A stretch of DNA of 64,000 bases from Chaenocephalus aceratus (Eukaryota > Chordata > Actinopteri > Perciformes > Channichthyidae): NCBI GenBank assembly GCA_023974075.1, contig CM043785.1, positions 23,935,169 through 23,999,168 of the forward strand, written 5' to 3'. The number at the start of each line of letters is the position of its first letter. Position 1 is the stretch's first letter. Below, in pieces: positions 11,130 through 24,637 of the stretch. The notes under the pieces are model-generated. The model worked only from the letters and a program-made list of their open reading frames with translations. It made no database searches and was not told the DNA's origin. The translations under genes and the position numbers were made by a program.

Positions 11130-11233
11130 GATTATAGCATGAGGGGCTAGAAAGCTAAAGAAAAGAAAAATAAGACACCAGCAATACTTAGCTCAATCAG
11201 AGTAGGATTTGTCTCCTCTTTGCCACCCTCGTG

Positions 11234-11290
11234 ACTCCCACAGGACTCCAATGTCTTTGTCGGTCTTACTCCCGCAGGACTCCAATGTCT
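11234..11290 (-). repeat. tandem pair, 34-bp period, in the L2 5' region
   Basis: The word actcccRcaggactccaatg is repeated at 11234 and 11268. The 23-bp units differ at one base. LINE 5' UTRs often carry short tandem units with promoter activity, so this may be part of the L2 internal promoter. That role is inference. Confidence 0.6.
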
Positions 11291-11440
11291 GACGCTCAAA
11301 GAAAGAGCTACCTAAATGGACACCTGATTGCCGAGTTCTCACAGCTGTGATGCGACGCCCCTCTAATTAGTTAACTCTCTACAGCTGATGGGCGACAGCT
11401 GAGAGGCCCTGTCTATTTAAATGCAGCCTATATTGCCTAC

Positions 11441-14400
11441 TGAGAGCAGTGTAACATTTATTTAAAAAATGTAAATAACAAGATTAAATAGTAGGGTGTC
11501 TGCTTTTATGTAACTTAAGCATTACATGCCTCATATTGTACAGTCTGGTACACATGCAATGCAACAGAGGTCCCAAGGCTGGAATCCAACCATGATCTTT
11601 GTCGTTCTTTGGCATTTATATTTTATTCAATTATTTTAACCGATTGGGATTGTGTGTGTAAAGTTGTCACTGATGTCACACAGTATTTGTTGCACTATTG
11701 AAGGTACAGATGTTGACTAACGTCAGTAAACATATGCTTCTTCTTTGGTTCATTTGCTATATTAGTTCAGATGGTAATTAATCATATTGATATTATTAAA
11801 CAGTAATGATGGTAAAAAGTCAGAACCTTCATTTTACAAATTGATCATAAGAACAACTTAACAAGGTTTAATAACACTATTAAATAGAGAGTGAGAGCCC
11901 CTATTGAGAGGATGATTGCATATACTGTTCCCCACACTACAGGAGGAAGTTGGAAAAGATAATACAAGCCAGAATGATGTGTTCTATTAGGAAATACATT
12001 TAGATTTTAACTGAATATAAAGAATATAATAATATATAGTAAAGTCATATATTACATCTTTAAGAAAATATGGGAAATATGATCTTACATGAAACATAAA
12101 ATAAAATCGAAGTTTTATTTATACCGGGTATTTATGTTACAGTTGTTGTCATGAACAGTAAACTTTCCATTAAGGGATAGAGGACTAGGACATACATAAA
12201 GAGTAGATGGTTAGAATTATACCTAACAACAAATAAAAGGACTGTCACTCCTGCTGGTGGATAATGGGATAACATAGGAGTAGATGACAGTGGTTCATCA
12301 ATAGAAATGTCAACACTTATGATCAAGATTACTTGACTCAGCTTTGTTTGTGTACCTTTCCAGATTTTGAACATGATTACTTAAACATACATTGGCAATA
12401 GAGGTCCCACTGACAGTCCTTGGAAACATCAGTCTCAATCATCCTTACTGTGGGCTCCTGGATTGCTGAAATGATGAATGGCAGATACATTCACTAGATG
12501 TTGCCAACTTGCCACTGTGACAGTAGTTGAAGACAAAAAAACACCCCGAGGGAAACAGCTAACCTCAATTGATGATGCTCTACTATTCAACATTTTTCTT
12601 TGCCATTATATGTGCAACACTATGGCAAGAAGATGTGCTTCCTGGCTTCATAATCCTGATTTATAGAAGTCATTTAGTTCACTAAGTGAATCTTAGGCTA
12701 ATTGAGCTACCTACAAAACAGTTAAGAAGAGATACTTGTGTGCAAATTATCTGGGTTGTATGGTTCAGAGTAAAAAAAAAACAGTCCCCTTAAAAGATGA
12801 CCTCCAAAACACATTTGCATATCAACAGTATTTTAAGTATGTTTACTTTTCCAGCATGAAACATTCTTATATTTATCTTGCTAACGTTTGCAGGGAAGCA
12901 CACTGGTGCACACTTAGTTTAGTTCAACATTCATGGAAATGAAGACTTGAAGTCTATATGTTATGGAATTACAAATAAATCCTTGAGCACAAGACTTTAA
13001 GAAGTAATCATTCCAATCAATAAACTCGAATTCCATTAAGTTTAGCACATTTTCATTAGAATTGCCATGGAAACTAGATCACCTCGTCACTTCTTAAACT
13101 AACTAAATATTATATAATATATAATTTCACAACATGCTTGTATTGCTTTAATGTTTGCCACACTACCTTAATAAAGCCAGAGGCAAATAAAAGCGGGACA
13201 AAGACTGAGCCATTCGACAGCCACTCTCCTTTAGAGGCACACAGCCTTGAGTACTGCCGGTTTTATGGTGTGTGAACTGTCACTTCATCTGAAATATACA
13301 CTGTAACAAAGTCATGTTCAATGACTTTCTTCCATTTATAAACAGATCTCCAGGGAGGTCTCAAAGCAAATGCTTCGCCCTGAGTTCAGCCTTGCTGGGC
13401 TATATCGAACCTCCAGACAGTTTAACTGCTAACCAGAGGGCCACTGTGCTTCCATTGCAAAATAAAACTGCAGTGCTGTTACTATATGAGAACAATACAT
13501 TTCATTGAGGACTATGCATTGTGTTCCGTGACACAATGCATAGTCGCAAATAGTAAGCAAAGAACAGAAGCAAAATTGGAAATAGCTTGAATCCCTCATT
13601 CTTGACTCTTATGTGGAAAGTCTCAGCAATGAAAAATACTACATCCTCTTGATAACAAGGTCAAGCTTTTTTCTTTCATCAGGATAAAGCGAGAAGGATA
13701 TTTCTCAGGAAGATCAATTCACTACCTTAATGTATTGTTCTCTCACCAGTCAACAATACAGTTCTACACAAATGCAGACAGATCACTCTGCAGCAGTGCT
13801 GAATGGCACATCTCTTGATCACTGTCTCAAAGAAACAGTGAGAGCTCAAGTGTTTGAAGAGTTACTGGGCAAACAACACGCTATATGATAAATGCATTTC
13901 CTTTCCACTTACGTGCAAAAACGACAGACAGCACCTAATCACTTGCCCATTCCTGGCATCATTATTGATAAAAAAAAAAGCCATAACTATTAAAGTTTTA
14001 CCAGATAATCTCAATCAAGCATTGAAGCCTGGAACGTTATATCATACTGTATAATCGCACCAATCTTAAAAGAGACCAAGCGTGACAAGCACATACACAC
14101 TGACAGGCAACAGACGGAGAGAGACAGGAGGAGATGGAGATTAGCTCAGTGGAAAAAGTAATTTGCTCTTTTCCAGGGCATAACAAAGCAAGTGAAAACA
14201 ACGTTTTTTCCTATCAAGAGTGAACCCACTGTTAACTCACAAAAGGCTGAGAATCCCTATTCTATACACAAAAACATCCCCTTTGCATGTGGCTATTCTT
14301 GTTGACCTTTATGAATAGGCCTGTTTTGGCATTGAAGTTAAATTGAAAGCTGATTTCTCTCCAAAGGTATACTTTATCTATCACTACTAAACTTAAATAC

Positions 14401-17400
14401 AAGCAAAATCATATCTACCAGGTGCTATTTGCTTGGCAGAATAATACCACGGTTTCTTTATGTCTCATCTCAAGCAAATATCATTATCAATCACTCAGTA
14501 GTACGGTTTGTCTTACGTAAAGGTTGCAGAGAATGAAGACTCTTCCGTTTCAACCCTTTTGTTTTTCCCGGTGAGAGCTGGTTGGTCAGTTTGCTGTTGC
14601 TTGAACGACAACCTCCATTTATTTCCAGAGAAAGCTGTAGTATGTTACTGCTGGCCGGATGCCCACAGCTGTAAATCACAAATGGACTTTTATTTGCTCG
14701 ACAGAATAATGGAAGCAACCCGCCCATGATTCAGTGTTGCAGTTAGAAAAGGAGATTATAGATATTTAAGAGCAGTCCAAAAACCTGTCCAATTAATGTC
14801 AACTGAAAACTAAGTGTTTCCCTATATTACTGCTCTATATTATTATATTTGAAGTAGTTCTAACTACACAAAACTGTTTTTTTTACCTAGATGTGGCTCT
14901 GTTTATATAACTCAAAGGCTTGTTTAGTCTACAAGAGAATGCATTGATATACAAATCTGCTTTACAATTATGGAGTTAGTTGTGCAAATCAGCTTACTAA
15001 CAAACATTTTCTGAGCAAAGATATGTGGAGGAAATTGATGATACTGTAACAGTGATAATAAACTGGTGTAAACATCACTTTGTCAAGAGTGGGAGCTGCT
15101 GTATATGATACCCCTGAGTCTTGAAAGCAATTCATGTAGGTGGTTTGCACTTTTGCATCTACTGTAGACATATCTACAGTACTGTGAATAATGTACAAAC
15201 AGAACTGTAATTATGGTGCCAGTGTTCAAGTTTGCACAATGATGAAAAAGTACAGTACGAACATTGCCAACAACCAAAACCAATGTAGGAATATTAGGGC
15301 TTTTTTTAGACCAATAGTAGCCATGTGTGAAGGAAAACCTGATAGCTCTCCAAGTTTCTAAAATGCTGTCTATGAGTTCCATGCAAACAAACCGTGCAGT
15401 GCTTTGGCTTCAGATAAGCGTTTAAACTTTAAACGCATTGGATCATTTACACCAACTCCACTTCCTGGATAGCACTTCATTGTCTCACACCCACACAGCC
15501 AGCTGCACAGCTTTACCCCATCCTTCTGAATCCCTGTACATTAGGAATAATAATGTTTTATGTTGTCTCATGGCAGTATATCATAATTTCTCTATTTGGA
15601 GCAAGTATACAAAAGCCTTGAAGGGCAAGGGGGAAATAAAAGCTTGGTGTGTGATGTTGGCCGAAACCCAAGTATCTTGCACGTGTGAATCTTCCTTTAG
15701 AATGAAGTTAATGAGAGTCTTGCTGTATTTTGGGAAAGGCAAACCTTCTCCAAAGGCACACACTCCCTTAATTACAAAGATTTAACACCGGCAATCAGTA
15801 GGCACATCCTCCTGTTTTAGGCAATCGGTTCCGCTAGGTCTGGCAGCCGTAATTCTGAGAGTTAATAAGCCATGTGCTTATGTTTCTCAGAGAAAGAGAC
15901 AATTTGATGTGAACAATGGACGGATGAAAAAACATACATTTGACTCAGATACAGCACGTTTCATTTACACTATTATTGACTTTTTAAAATGTAATAATAG
16001 TTAACCTAATGTGTCCACTTGTTAATGTCATGTGTATAACATAATGCTCCCTTTTTAAAGGCCTCTTCTCTCCCCAGCACTGTGCTCATTAATTATTTAC
16101 ATTTTCCTCAGTCATGCCAGGAAATTCCTGTGAGCATGTACAATAATAAACCATTGGAAAAGAGGCAGTGTGGGGGAATGAGCATTGTGTGTTTAGTTGG
16201 GGTGAGAAACTGAAATAATCTTAAAAACTGAGCATTTCAGTTTTCTGTCTTGACCTAAGTGCTTGCAAAACCTGTCTGTGAAATGAAATAACCAAACAGC
16301 ATGAAGAAAGTTTTAAAATATACAAAAATAGACAAAAACACTGTCTCATAACTGAAAGAGAACATTTTCTTACTGCAAATGCATTTAGACAAGCGGATAT
16401 TCTGTTATGTGTATTTGTAGGATATTCAATACAGTTCTTTGATGCTTGGTATCTTTCTATATCGTGCAATTTACTTCAGTTTGCATCATGAAATGGTGGA
16501 CATGTCATCCGTGCCCCCAGGGACTTCGGTCTGTTTTCCTGTGAGGCAGAGAAGGAACAAGACACAACAGCTGTCCCCTTCACATCGCCCATCAACACAA
16601 AGGGAGAAAGCTGTGAAATCCTCTATAATTATTCACTCCAAAGTCTTGGTTCTGCAGTAATAGTGAACTGCTGTCAGAATAAGTGTGTAAATATGTGTGT
16701 TTTATTAGGCGGAAAACAAACATCTGCAGGAGAAATCCCTTTAACAACTGAGGGAAAAACCTGAGCGTGTCCATGGACATTTTTCTAAGCTTGTCGTATG
16801 CCACCTTGTTCTGTTGTCATGGTGATGTTGTCACCCTGAATGTTAGAGGGAGATATGCACTGGGATGTTGGATCTAATTATCGTTTGAAGACAGGTCAGT
16901 CTGAAAAGCAATATGTCACCAATGAGGTGGGCTTTTGTGGAACATTATTGATATGTTATTTTCATGGATTTGCATATAAATTGAATCAATCAACTATGCA
17001 GTACAAGCCAACCTAAGAGTCAGAATTTAAATGTCAGTTTAACATAAAGGAAATAGGTAGTGATGATAATAACGCTGTGTGAGCTGTTTGTCATGTTCTT
17101 CGCTCTACAATTATGCTCCTAACCACAACATTGTTGTTTTTCTTTAAAGGGAATACAGCAGCAGCATGTGACATGCTTACAGTTACAGTATTAACTACAA
17201 CCCGCTGTTAAAGAGGAGAGTAAAACCATGACAATAATTTCGTATTTTAATGTAACAACTGGCTTGCCCGGGATGCTTCCCTGTTTTTCAACCAATGCAT
17301 GTTGGCATAGGTTAAGTTAGGTGAAACAGAAAAAAGGCATGCAGTAACAGAGAGCAAATGGGTGGTTGAATTACTGAGATTACTATTTGTTATGCCAATG

Positions 17401-18786
17401 CTTGCATCAATGCACCTTTTCATACAAATTGCAACCATTTGATATCACATATTATTTTAGTTAATAGGAAACAAACCTAGGAGCCAGCTTTTTCGTATTT
17501 AGTTTTTGCATTGTGGTTTGGATGAGTTTGTGGTCTTAAGAGGACTTAATAAGTGTGAAGCTGTTCACTAATTACAGTGAATGGAATTTTGTTATTGGAG
17601 TAGGGTTGAATTGATGGTGGAAAAAATAACCCAAAAACACAAGCCAGATCGTGTTGACAGTTTTTTTAATAAACACATTAAAATAAAGTTAAAGGTTTTG
17701 GTCCTGTTAAAATTGACATGGGCAAGTGCTGCCATGGTGCCAACAGCTGTCAGCACTTTGCGTTTTTCTATGAGATCCCTGGTTTACGGGACCTAATAAA
17801 AAGAAAATAGAGAGGCTATTATCTTTTAATATGAATCTCTTTCTTTTTTATACCGGCACCATCTTGTGGTGCTCTTAAAAGCTGTATTGTAATGTGCTCC
17901 TTTGGTGCATTTCATACTAAATATGTTACCTGATCAAATCAAATATTATATAGGGAGATATATATATATGATGTGTAGTTTGAAATAATATTACAGCAGG
18001 ACAAACAACTATATGATTGATTATATTCAGAAGAAGCTCAGGTGCTACTGCTTTTTTTTCAAAACATACAGGCAACACTAAAGGGACAGTGCTACTTACC
18101 TTTTGGCATTTAATTTAAAAAATGTTAGGGTGCTACGCTTCCCTAAATGGCACTTGTTAGAAATATTTTTGTGTAAAGACAGAGAGAAGCTGAAGATGGG
18201 AATTGTCTCCTTTAATGTTGGGTTGTCGTTCCACTTAACCATTACAAGTTTAAGAACTGCAGAATTGACAGACTTTAGTAAGCTATTAGGGATGACTTTG
18301 TGAGAGAAATAACTGTTTCACTCTGTGTTGTTTTGGAGGGAAAATTATTTCTGTTTTGGGATCATTAGCTTAATGCACGTAAGCAGATTTCAAAATAGCT
18401 GAAGATAGGCTAATTCCACCTGGAGAGGTTTATATCTGCCTCAGAGTGGAATGACTTCTCCATTAGCATGAACCTCGCTGCTAATCCTCGAGCTCATTAG
18501 TAATTTGAATTATGTCCAGTAGTGGAGTTATAATTATAGACATCCTCTCAGTGAAGTATTAACCCAGAAAAAAAGTTGTCTGCAAGACCAGATCCCCTGC
18601 ACTTTCTGTCCTTAATGTCACTTCAGCTCAGAAATTGCATCTCCTCCAAGAGAATATGATAATGCTGAAAATATCTTCAAATTCAAGAGATGTGCTGCAG
18701 TGCTTCAAACAACTCAACTCTATAGTAAATGCATTTTAAAATAAAATAAAATTTAAATTCTGATTTTGGCCTGCGATGTGTGTATG
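11441..18786. other. 7.3 kb without a recognised gene or mobile element
   Basis: ORFs here are short, lack recognisable motifs and look like chance. The DNA is moderately AT-rich with short simple runs. I see no splice-bounded exon that I can support, no tRNA and no transposon ends. A 15-bp perfect hairpin lies at 13510-13545. The stretch may be unique intergenic or intronic host DNA. Confidence 0.6.
13510..13545. other. perfect 15-bp hairpin
   Basis: gactatgcattgtgt (13510-13524) and its exact reverse complement (13531-13545) are separated by six bases. The stem is too short for a typical microRNA precursor. It may be a minimal footprint of an inverted-repeat element or a chance palindrome. 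Confidence 0.7.
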
Positions 18787-18800
18787 AATAGGGATGTGGA

Positions 18801-18832
<32 letters not shown>

Positions 18833-19050
18833 TATCAATTTTATATAGCGCTTTTCTGAACCCAAAGACGCTTTACATTTGGGAGGGACAAAACAAAAAC
18901 AAAGACAGAACCAAAAAGAAACAAAACACAACAGAAAAGCAGTCAGGAGGAAGTTGATTGAGAGGGGGGGGGGGGCTTATGGATAGAGAGTTGAAGAGGT
19001 GGGTTTTGAGGCGGGACTGGAACAGGGTGATCAGAGGAATTGAAATGTAT
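18787..19050 (+). repeat. dispersed retroposon fragment with AAT microsatellite
   Basis: An (AAT)n run at 18803-18832 is followed by tatatagcgcttttctgaac and agacgctttacat, an 'acaaaacaaaa' stretch, gcagtcagg, a G run and a ttgaagaggtgggttttgag block. The insertion inside env at 59794-59963 has the same order of landmarks (tagcgcctttc, gtcgctttaca, acaaaac, gcagtcag, cttgaag). The two are therefore members of one short retroposon family. Its mobilising partner is not identified. Boundaries are approximate. Confidence 0.6.
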
Positions 19051-20047
19051 CAGTGGAGAACAGCAGTGCCCATGCAGAGCCATGATGGAGGATCCAACCA
19101 AACCTATCTGCCACACCAACACATCCTCACTCCCAGGTCGGCCTATGTTGACGTTATGTCAAGTCCCCTGTGTCGGCTTTTTCCAACGCAAGGGGGGGGG
19201 CCTTAGCGTCCATTTTCAACGCAAGGGGGGTGCCCTTAGCGTCCATTTGCAGCTTTCTGGGATGTCCATATGCTTCTATGGACGCTCATGGAAGCACGGC
19301 ATTCGTTCGTGTCGACTGCCCTTAAAGGCAATGTGAGCGTCCATTCTCATTGGATAACGGAGAATTGTACACCCGGAAGTAAGTATTCCCCTTACTGTCG
19401 ATTCATTTTACAGTGATATCTGCACTACTCATCGACTAAAAAACACCAGATTATCCTTGTTAATTACACAACATTGATTGGTTTAAATTGTGTGCAATGC
19501 TTTTGTATTTTCCCCCTTCGATTCGGAGAAACAGAAGACACTACACTACCCAGAATCCCCAGCTATCGTTTGGACTACACCATGTGCTCTGTTTGACAAA
19601 CCCCTGATAGTCCTCAAGCTCTGTGATTGGAGAGTGTGCAGAGCTTCGAACAGCACTTGAAATGGGATGGAACCAGGCAGACTGTCCAAAACTGGATTTT
19701 AACGGGTCCACCGCATCCCCCCCTCCCCCACCCTGTCCCCCGAACTACACATGCTGGCTATTCTGTTTCGCAACATGTTCTCTATCTATGGCACGTCTCT
19801 ACTGGGAGTTGTATTTTTAAAAGACGTTTTCGTATTTCCCATAATAAGAAGTTGCCAGTATTAAACTGTGTACATCCCTGGAGGTTTAGGGGATAGGAAA
19901 CACTCACATTTAAAACATATAATTAAGAAATGGGTGAAAATTGCTTGTGCCCATAATGGGCATCATTAATATATATACACACATGCCAGCTAAGGTCAGA
20001 AGAGCTTTATTTAACAGCTGGTCTTATGTTTGTGACCCCTTCTGTTG

Positions 20048-20085
20048 TTAATTGATAACATTACATTACATTACATTAATTGATA
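20048..20085. repeat. 18-bp LINE-tail insertion with 10-bp duplication
   Basis: Three and a half ATTAC units (20058-20075) are bracketed by two copies of ttaattgata (20048-20057 and 20076-20085). The sister element at about 32565-32580 has only one diverged copy of the target and no ATTAC run. The unit is the L2/SINE tail unit, so this looks like a retroposition that copied almost nothing but the tail. Confidence 0.55.
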
Positions 20086-20489
20086 CGCCTGAAACATGCA
20101 CTTGTCAAGGTTCAGAGGCACATTTTGAAAATATGGCAGTAGCCATTGATCATCTTAAGATAAGATATACTTTATTGATCTCAAGTTGGAACATTTGCGT
20201 TACATCAGCATGTGTAACAGTTAAATATGCAGTGGTGTTTATTTGTAAATAATTTAGTATAATCACACAAATTCTGTGTTTTATATTTAACAATCCTGTG
20301 TTCTTTATTTATTGATTGTTCAATACCTGACAAGGCCGGAGATGAAATATCTACATACGTCTTATAAGAGTATAATACATTATGTATAATATCAGTTAAA
20401 ATAAGTGCTTCAACATAGTTAACATTGCTGGAGGTATGCACAAATATTGATAGATGTCTTGTGATGCACTATTGAGGAACCTGCGACCC

Positions 20490-20585
20490 AAGTTTTTCAT
20501 TCAGTGCATAACTACACCATAGTTGTGTAGGCCTATATGATATGTCAATAAACCTTAGAAAATCTTGAAATCTTGAAAGGGATGT
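20490..20585 (+). repeat. old LINE 3' tail in the foldback interior
   Basis: tgtcaataaaccttagaaaa followed by repeated cttgaaat resembles a CR1/Rex1-type 3' end with a short tandem tail. The same segment is present in foldback copy 2 at about 36535-36580, so it predates their duplication. Confidence 0.4.
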
Positions 20586-21796
20586 GCAAAATAGTCATTA
20601 TATACAGTCTTTAATTAACTATTAGTAGAGAATAACGAGTAATGAATATACTTTATAGGGATCCTATTAATATCTAATAATAAAAATAATGAAATTCAAT
20701 AACATGCTTTAACCACTAGGTTAAATCAGCTGTGCACCTTTATGGTGTAAATACAGCCTATCTACCAATTGGATCAAATATAAAAGTCAGCCGAATTAGT
20801 GTTGATACTGCAAGGAGACGTATTGTGTGAAAAGAAATGTAAGATGTTGTTTAATGGCTGATATATTTATGATCCACGTCACGTTTTCAGTTCCTCATGT
20901 TTGTCTAGAGGTCTTCTCATCAGGGCTCTATGAATACAGAACTACGGCAGATATGTAATATTTAATGCAGCCGAACCGTGTATTACAATGCCGTTATGTG
21001 ATGACTTTCAAAGAGAAAAGCAAGCACACTCGGAATAAAGTATTATTTTATTTTTTTTAAATGTTCTCGGTCTGTTTCCGGTATTTGTTAATGACGATGT
21101 GCTCTGAGATGTGAGACTGGAATTGCACAGGGGAAATAACGTAGGCTACCTTTAGATGCAGATTTTGTTAAACTAATATGTTTGCGCTGTGGACCAACAC
21201 TATACATTGACGGGGAAGGGGGTAGCAATAAAGATAACACCATTAAACAGTTACACAACATAACAGCAATAATATCGATAGCAGCGTCCCTAGCAACCAC
21301 CTTGGTAACAATGAAAACGTTATGAACGCAATTTCCTGAAGTAATCTTCGTAATAACTAGCAAACTAAAGATCATGTATATCCACTGCACACATAATCTG
21401 AAATAACAACTCATATTTCTCGCATCAAATGACATCAAAACGCATTTTAATGGCCAAACTAACTTTAAAATAGGCATTTTACACCGAGAATAAAACGAAG
21501 TTCGGACATATTTTTTTTTTCTGCAGGGAGAAATTTGAAGATCACTTGACGTCAAACAGAGCACATGGTGTAGTCCAAACGATAGCTGGGGATTCTGGGT
21601 AGTGTAGTGTCTTCTGCCATCCTTTACTCTGAAAAAATATTTGTTTCTCCGAATCGAAGGGGAAAAATACAAAAGCATTGCACACAATTTAAACCAATCA
21701 ATGTTGTGTAATTAACAAGGATAATTTGGTGTTTTTTAGTCGATGAGTAGTGCAGATATCACTGTAAAATCAATCGACAGTAAGGGGAATACTTAC

Positions 21797-21925
21797 TTAC
21801 TTACAAGACGAAAGTCTTTCTCTGGTCTGCATCCCCTTAACAATTGTATTTTTTGAGCTCTACTGTACTGTACCCAATATACAAGCTGTTAATAAACTTT
21901 TCAATCAATCAATCAATCAACTTCC
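21797..21925 (+). repeat. short retroposon fragment with AATC tail in the right arm
   Basis: The left arm of copy 1 gives the uninterrupted sequence as the complement of ccggaagtaagtattcccc. In the right arm that sequence is split by about 125 bases ending in ttcaatcaatcaatcaatca. This is a 5'-truncated LINE or SINE 3' end with a tandem tail. The exact duplication is blurred by 'ttac' repeats at the left edge. Confidence 0.5.
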
Positions 21926-22184
21926 GGGTGTACACTTCTCCGTTATCCAATGAGAATGGACGCTCACATTGCCTTTAAGGGCAGTCGACACAAACGAATG
22001 CCGTGCTTCCATGAGCGTCCATAGAATCATATGGACATCCCGGAAAGCTGAAAATGGACGCTAAGGGCCCCCCCCTTGCGTTGGAAATGGACTCTAAGGC
22101 CCCCCCCCTTGCGTTGGAAAAAGCAGACATAGGGGACTTGACATAACGTCAACATAGGCCGACCTGGGAATGAGGATGTGTTGG

Positions 22185-23552
22185 CCGCACATACACACAG
22201 AGACAGTTTGTGTTGTTTAAAATATCAAGAGACTTTCTGCTTGTTTCACATTGGTGCCTGCGAGCACTTTCCAAGCTTTTGAAATCTTAAAAAGTAAATT
22301 GATGCGAGAGTTTTGACAAATGTAATCTTTAGTGGAATTTGATAATATTCATCTATTACGCATTACAATTGAGATTGCTTTAATAAGTACTATTTGTTTT
22401 ATCATAACACTGGCATTGGTTTGTATGACACTATCCAATTGTAACTGGAAAGGAATAACCTACAACACCGTAACCATTTAATATTTTAATTGAGATGTTT
22501 AAAATATATTATATCTGTTCATATTTTTGGCCCGAAAGGAGTTTACCTTATACACCTTTAATTATGTTCAGGCATGGCTGATGTGTTTTATTTGTTTAGC
22601 TTTGGAAAGGTGTAGATTTTACCAGAACATTGAGAGGTAGCTTAAACAAATATTGCTCTAGCATATTTTAGGCAGATTGGAAAACTGCATACATTTTCTT
22701 AAACGTTCCCATAACTCATAGTTCCCACACCCATATCTTGTTGAAGACTGGCCTCTTATAATTGTATTTTTGTAATGAGGTAAGTAATTTAATATCTTAA
22801 ACTAATGTGTCTGGCTGAGGGGTTACTGTAACTTATGTCAAGTTTGATATGTCAAAAGTGTAAGGGGAAGAAAATACAGTGGACAGGTGTGGTTTTTCGT
22901 TTATTTACTGCTTATTATATTTTAATAGAGCTCACTTCTTAGAGGTACAGAGTGCTAGCAGAGAGACAGGGCCTCAACAGGCTGAACCATGGAAGTACAT
23001 GTAGATTTCAATTTCAACCTGAACTGTAAAATAAAGGTAATTTCAATTAAAAAATAATATAATAATTCTTCAGAGAGAGTACAATAAATTGTTTCAAGGC
23101 GTGTATGACTTGTAATGTATGTTGTTGACTTTGTATTATAGTACTGAGACTACTTTGTTAGTTTAACCTAAAATGTTTGTGTGACAGCAGCAGTCAGTTA
23201 GTATTTATTTGGGTAGCCTACATAGGTTTTATTCAAGCAAACTTAAATTAGTTTTTTGAAGTCCATGGACTGTGTTTACAACATTGGGATGTTAAAACGT
23301 ATGTCTAACTGATAGAGCACCTCATCTGTAAAGCAGGACATTGGGTTTAGCAACCATAATGAATGTGATGAACTTCCTGACTGCCCTGAGATTAACAGCC
23401 TAATAATTCCCTTTACAAGTGTCGTTAATAGGGAGAGGCTGAGAGATAAAGAATGAAAAACGGTGTCTACGTCTATAAACTGAGGGGAAAAATGGCTTTT
23501 CTTTTATTTGATTTTAGTTTGTGTTTGTTGTTGTTTGAGTCTCTGACACAAG
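22185..23552. other. no recognised feature
   Basis: AT-rich DNA with only short ORFs. I see no transposon ends, exon-like segments or RNA genes. Confidence 0.5.
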
Positions 23553-24637
23553 AGAGGTTTCTCAATACTCTAATTTCCCCTCCTCGACTCCTATCCTCAA
23601 TACTTAGTCCCGCCCACAGGAGATGCGAGCGGAGGACTGAGGAGGGGAACCGAGGAGAGAGGAGGGGAAGCAGCAGGCGGTTAGAGAAATGAGAACTCCT
23701 CTCCTCTGAGCGGTCATTTTAAAGAGACGTCCATCAATGATGACAGGAGGCACAGCACTCTGTCTGATGGACAGATGTGTTCATGACGACTTATATATTT
23801 ACTTTGAATTCATTCACAGTGCGGTATAATGAGACAATAACAGGCTACAGATGCGGACATATACACACATATATTTATATAAATATACAATTTCAGAATC
23901 AAACACGTTATTATGAGAGTGCTCTCATACTTAACACAATCAGACTCTGGTCGCTGAAATGGGGAATTGAAATGACGGGCCAAAAGTTGTATTTACAAGT
24001 ATTCAAAGTAAGCATAGGACACCAAACCAACTGATGCCCGTCTGTCCGTCGCATCTACGTACGCATTGTAGAACACACACACCTACACACTGTATGCCTA
24101 CCACACACACCTACAGCTCCTAAAGCATATCAGGCTACAGCCATTGTGTATTTTATTATGTGATGCACTAAATGGTCTTAGAAAAATATCGACTCTTTGT
24201 TTGTAGATATCTAAACTACAGCATACAAATACAGAGAGTAATGTGGGCCTGTTATACTGAGTGATATATATTTTACACACTGCTCTGTTTTCTGCACGGA
24301 CCTCACAGCTGTTCTCACTGTAAACATCGCGTGCCGTTCAAGCGGTTACTAAAATAATATCCAGGGGATGCATGCAGAGCTGTCATTGGCTGATATAAGT
24401 CCGGCCGCGCGTAACGCTTCCACCGTTCCCGGAAATCCATCCGTGGAGGACCCATCAGTGTCTCCTCGGTTAGAGCTCCTCCAGAGAGCCTCCTCGATGC
24501 TCGGTCCTCGATGTGCATTTAGAGAAATGAGATATGTGTCTTCAACATGGCGCGCTGCAATCCATTTCTGGGTCACAACCGGAGGACTGAGGAGTCGAGG
24601 AGTCGAGGAGGGGAAATTAGAGTATTGAGAAACCTCT
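23553..24637. mobile_element. non-autonomous DNA transposon with 40-bp perfect TIRs
   Basis: agaggtttctcaatactcta and the next 20 bases at the left end (23553-23592) are exactly inverted at the right end (24598-24637). The 3-bp word aag flanks both ends (23550-23552, 24638-24640). Both subterminal regions are rich in 'gaggactgagga' words. There is no transposase. A 3-bp duplication would fit PIF/Harbinger or CACTA groups, but the end sequence is not diagnostic. Confidence 0.75.

Larger units (their letters stand above)
7982..11440 (-). mobile_element. L2-clade LINE, near full length
   Basis: On the minus strand this has a GC-rich 5' region (about 11440-11130), one long ORF (11129-8202), a 3' UTR and a tail of tandem TGTAA units at 8000-7983. 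The 3' sequence gataaaagcgtcagctaaatg is the conserved end of fish L2 LINEs. Related tails occur at 49880-50071 and on the SINE at 37768-37951. The 5' end is placed only approximately. No separate ORF1 is seen. A target duplication is not evident. Confidence 0.88.
19116..22184. mobile_element. foldback element, copy 1 (long inverted repeats)
   Basis: The left end ccaacacatcctca (19116) pairs with tgaggatgtgttgg (22184). The two arms remain inverted-complementary for about 480-630 bases (19116-19591 against 21554-22184). Each arm carries G-rich units built on 'ccaacgcaaggggg...gcgtccatt'. No transposase ORF is present. The interior is shared with copy 2 (31206-37581) and parts with copy 3 (about 40885-61813). 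No clear target duplication flanks these ends. Superfamily is unassigned; Mutator-like or Dada-like foldbacks are possible. Confidence 0.75.

Noticed and set aside
13510..13545. MicroRNA precursor
   Set aside because: A 15-bp stem with a 6-base loop is too short for a Drosha/Dicer substrate.
11441..18786. Host gene exons
   Set aside because: No ORF had both splice signals and a recognisable protein motif; the short ORFs look random.
21088..21687. 199-codon minus-strand ORF in foldback copy 1, with related ORFs at 31341-31721 and 37025-37402
   Set aside because: They arise because the inverted arms are copies of the same sequence; frames differ between copies and there are no domain motifs.
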